Below are positions 63,615-64,000 of a DNA stretch of 64,000 nt, one piece after another. Location of the stretch: contig NZ_OY726397.1 of assembly GCF_963378095.1 (NCBI RefSeq), positions 4,030,001 through 4,094,000 on the forward strand, read 5' to 3'. The notes under the pieces were generated by a model that was given only the letters and a program-made list of their open reading frames with translations, had not been told where the DNA came from and made no database searches. The translations under genes were made by a program, and so were the position numbers. Within the stretch, counting starts at the first letter, position 1. Each line of letters begins with the position of its first letter. The DNA comes from Mycolicibacterium sp. MU0053 (GTDB lineage: Bacteria > Actinomycetota > Actinomycetes > Mycobacteriales > Mycobacteriaceae).

Positions 63615-64000
63615 ATGAGCGGTCCGGTCACCTATCGCCACGACGATTCGATCGCCGTGATCACCCTCGACGACGGCAAGGCCAACGTCCTGGGCCCGCA
63701 GATGCAGCAGGCGATCTCCGACGCGCTCGACCGCGCCGAGGGCGACGGCGTCGGCGCGGTGGTGATCGCGGGCAACCAAAAGGTGCTCAGCGGCGGGTTC
63801 GACCTGAAGGTGTTCCAGTCCGGGGACCCCGAGGCCGCACTGGCGATGCTCAAGGGCGGTTTCGAACTGTCCCACCGACTGCTGTCGTTCCCCAGGCCGG
63901 TCGTGATCGCCTGCACCGGGCACGCCATCGCGATGGGCGCATTTCTGCTGTGCAGCGGCGATCACCGAATTGCGGCTCCCGGCTACAACATTCAGGCCAA
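63615..64000 (+). CDS. echA3: enoyl-CoA hydratase EchA3-like, truncated by the window edge
   Basis: Crotonase-family start read from ATG 63615 to the last base; about 128 residues are visible and no stop is reached. NQKVLSGGFDLKVF is the CoA/oxyanion block and ACTGHAIAMGAFLLCSGDHRIAA the second helix. Follows the MBL gene by 67 bases with a GAGGAG ribosome site, as Rv0632c follows its neighbours. Confidence 0.9.
   Translation, partial: MSGPVTYRHDDSIAVITLDDGKANVLGPQMQQAISDALDRAEGDGVGAVVIAGNQKVLSGGFDLKVFQSGDPEAALAMLKGGFELSHRLLSFPRPVVIACTGHAIAMGAFLLCSGDHRIAAPGYNIQA

Noticed and set aside
61019..63631. An 870-codon frame on the minus strand running through the flavohemoprotein, NsrR and MBL regions
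   Set aside because: Only the 414-codon part from 62263 matches the family; the rest overlaps clear genes in other frames.

Overview
The window is high-GC actinobacterial DNA with the gene order of a mycobacterium. The markers are hadABC next to secE-nusG, a complete mycofactocin cluster, MceG (mkl), cyclopropane mycolic acid synthases, and rpoB/rpoC and S12/S7/EF-G/EF-Tu blocks of mycobacterial type. From memory, the order is broadly collinear, in reverse orientation, with the M. tuberculosis stretch from echA3 (Rv0632c) to the S10 operon (Rv0700 onward). Several tuberculosis neighbours are missing here (mmpS5/mmpL5, rocD, nfo/lpqP, two of four mmaA genes) and other genes stand in their place, which suggests an environmental, probably fast-growing Mycolicibacterium-type species. 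The species cannot be fixed from the sequence alone.

Layout. 1-3.1 kb: start of the S10 ribosomal operon (rpsJ, rplC, rplD, rplW, rplB cut by the left edge), minus strand. 3.1-9.0 kb: hotdog protein, lipoprotein esterase, cytochrome P450, TetR regulator divergent from a DHA2-type MFS exporter. 9.0-16.3 kb: mycofactocin cluster mftA-B-C-D-E-F-G on the minus strand with mftR divergent; most of its genes are joined by 1-4 nt stop/start overlaps. 16.3-23.1 kb: accessory stretch with a DUF559 nuclease, an ECF sigma factor overlapping a triple-VOC protein, a rubredoxin/ferredoxin-type reductase, an Lrp regulator divergent from an amidinotransferase-family hydrolase, and a mycofactocin-coupled SDR. 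Four copies of a 62-bp hairpin repeat lie only here, two of them flanking the nuclease gene as inverted repeats. 23.1-27.8 kb: tuf, fusA, rpsG, rpsL. 27.8-34.6 kb: TetR, two DUF3060 exported proteins, an acyl-CoA cluster (fadE8, echA4, PaaX-like regulator, echA5) and a PAP2 membrane enzyme. 34.7-42.7 kb: rpoC and rpoB with terminator, promoter and leader. 42.7-47.5 kb: mkl/mceG, carotenoid oxygenase with a divergent TetR, rplL and rplJ with an L10 leader. 47.6-53.3 kb: ROK kinase, a small ORF, WYL regulator, two DinB proteins, ABC1 kinase and lipG. 53.4-56.0 kb: two mycolic acid methyltransferases and a VanX-like dipeptidase. 56.0-60.8 kb: rplA, rplK, nusG, secE, tRNA-Trp, hadC, hadB, hadA, rpmG, tRNA-Met, tRNA-Thr. 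60.9-64 kb: flavohemoprotein with NsrR-like regulator, MBL hydrolase, and the start of an echA3-like gene cut by the right edge.

How it works together. Most of the window is housekeeping transcription and translation. The accessory theme is redox and lipid metabolism: a complete mycofactocin biosynthesis and recycling operon with a coupled SDR dehydrogenase nearby, beta-oxidation enzymes, the FAS-II dehydratases, and methyltransferases acting on mycolates. The most unusual signals are the nested-hairpin repeat family, with one pair symmetrically flanking a DUF559 endonuclease gene, a perfect 25-bp palindrome before a mycolic acid methyltransferase gene, and a G-rich, quadruplex-like tail that forms the 3' end of mftR. 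I saw no rRNA, CRISPR array, prophage or recognisable insertion sequence.
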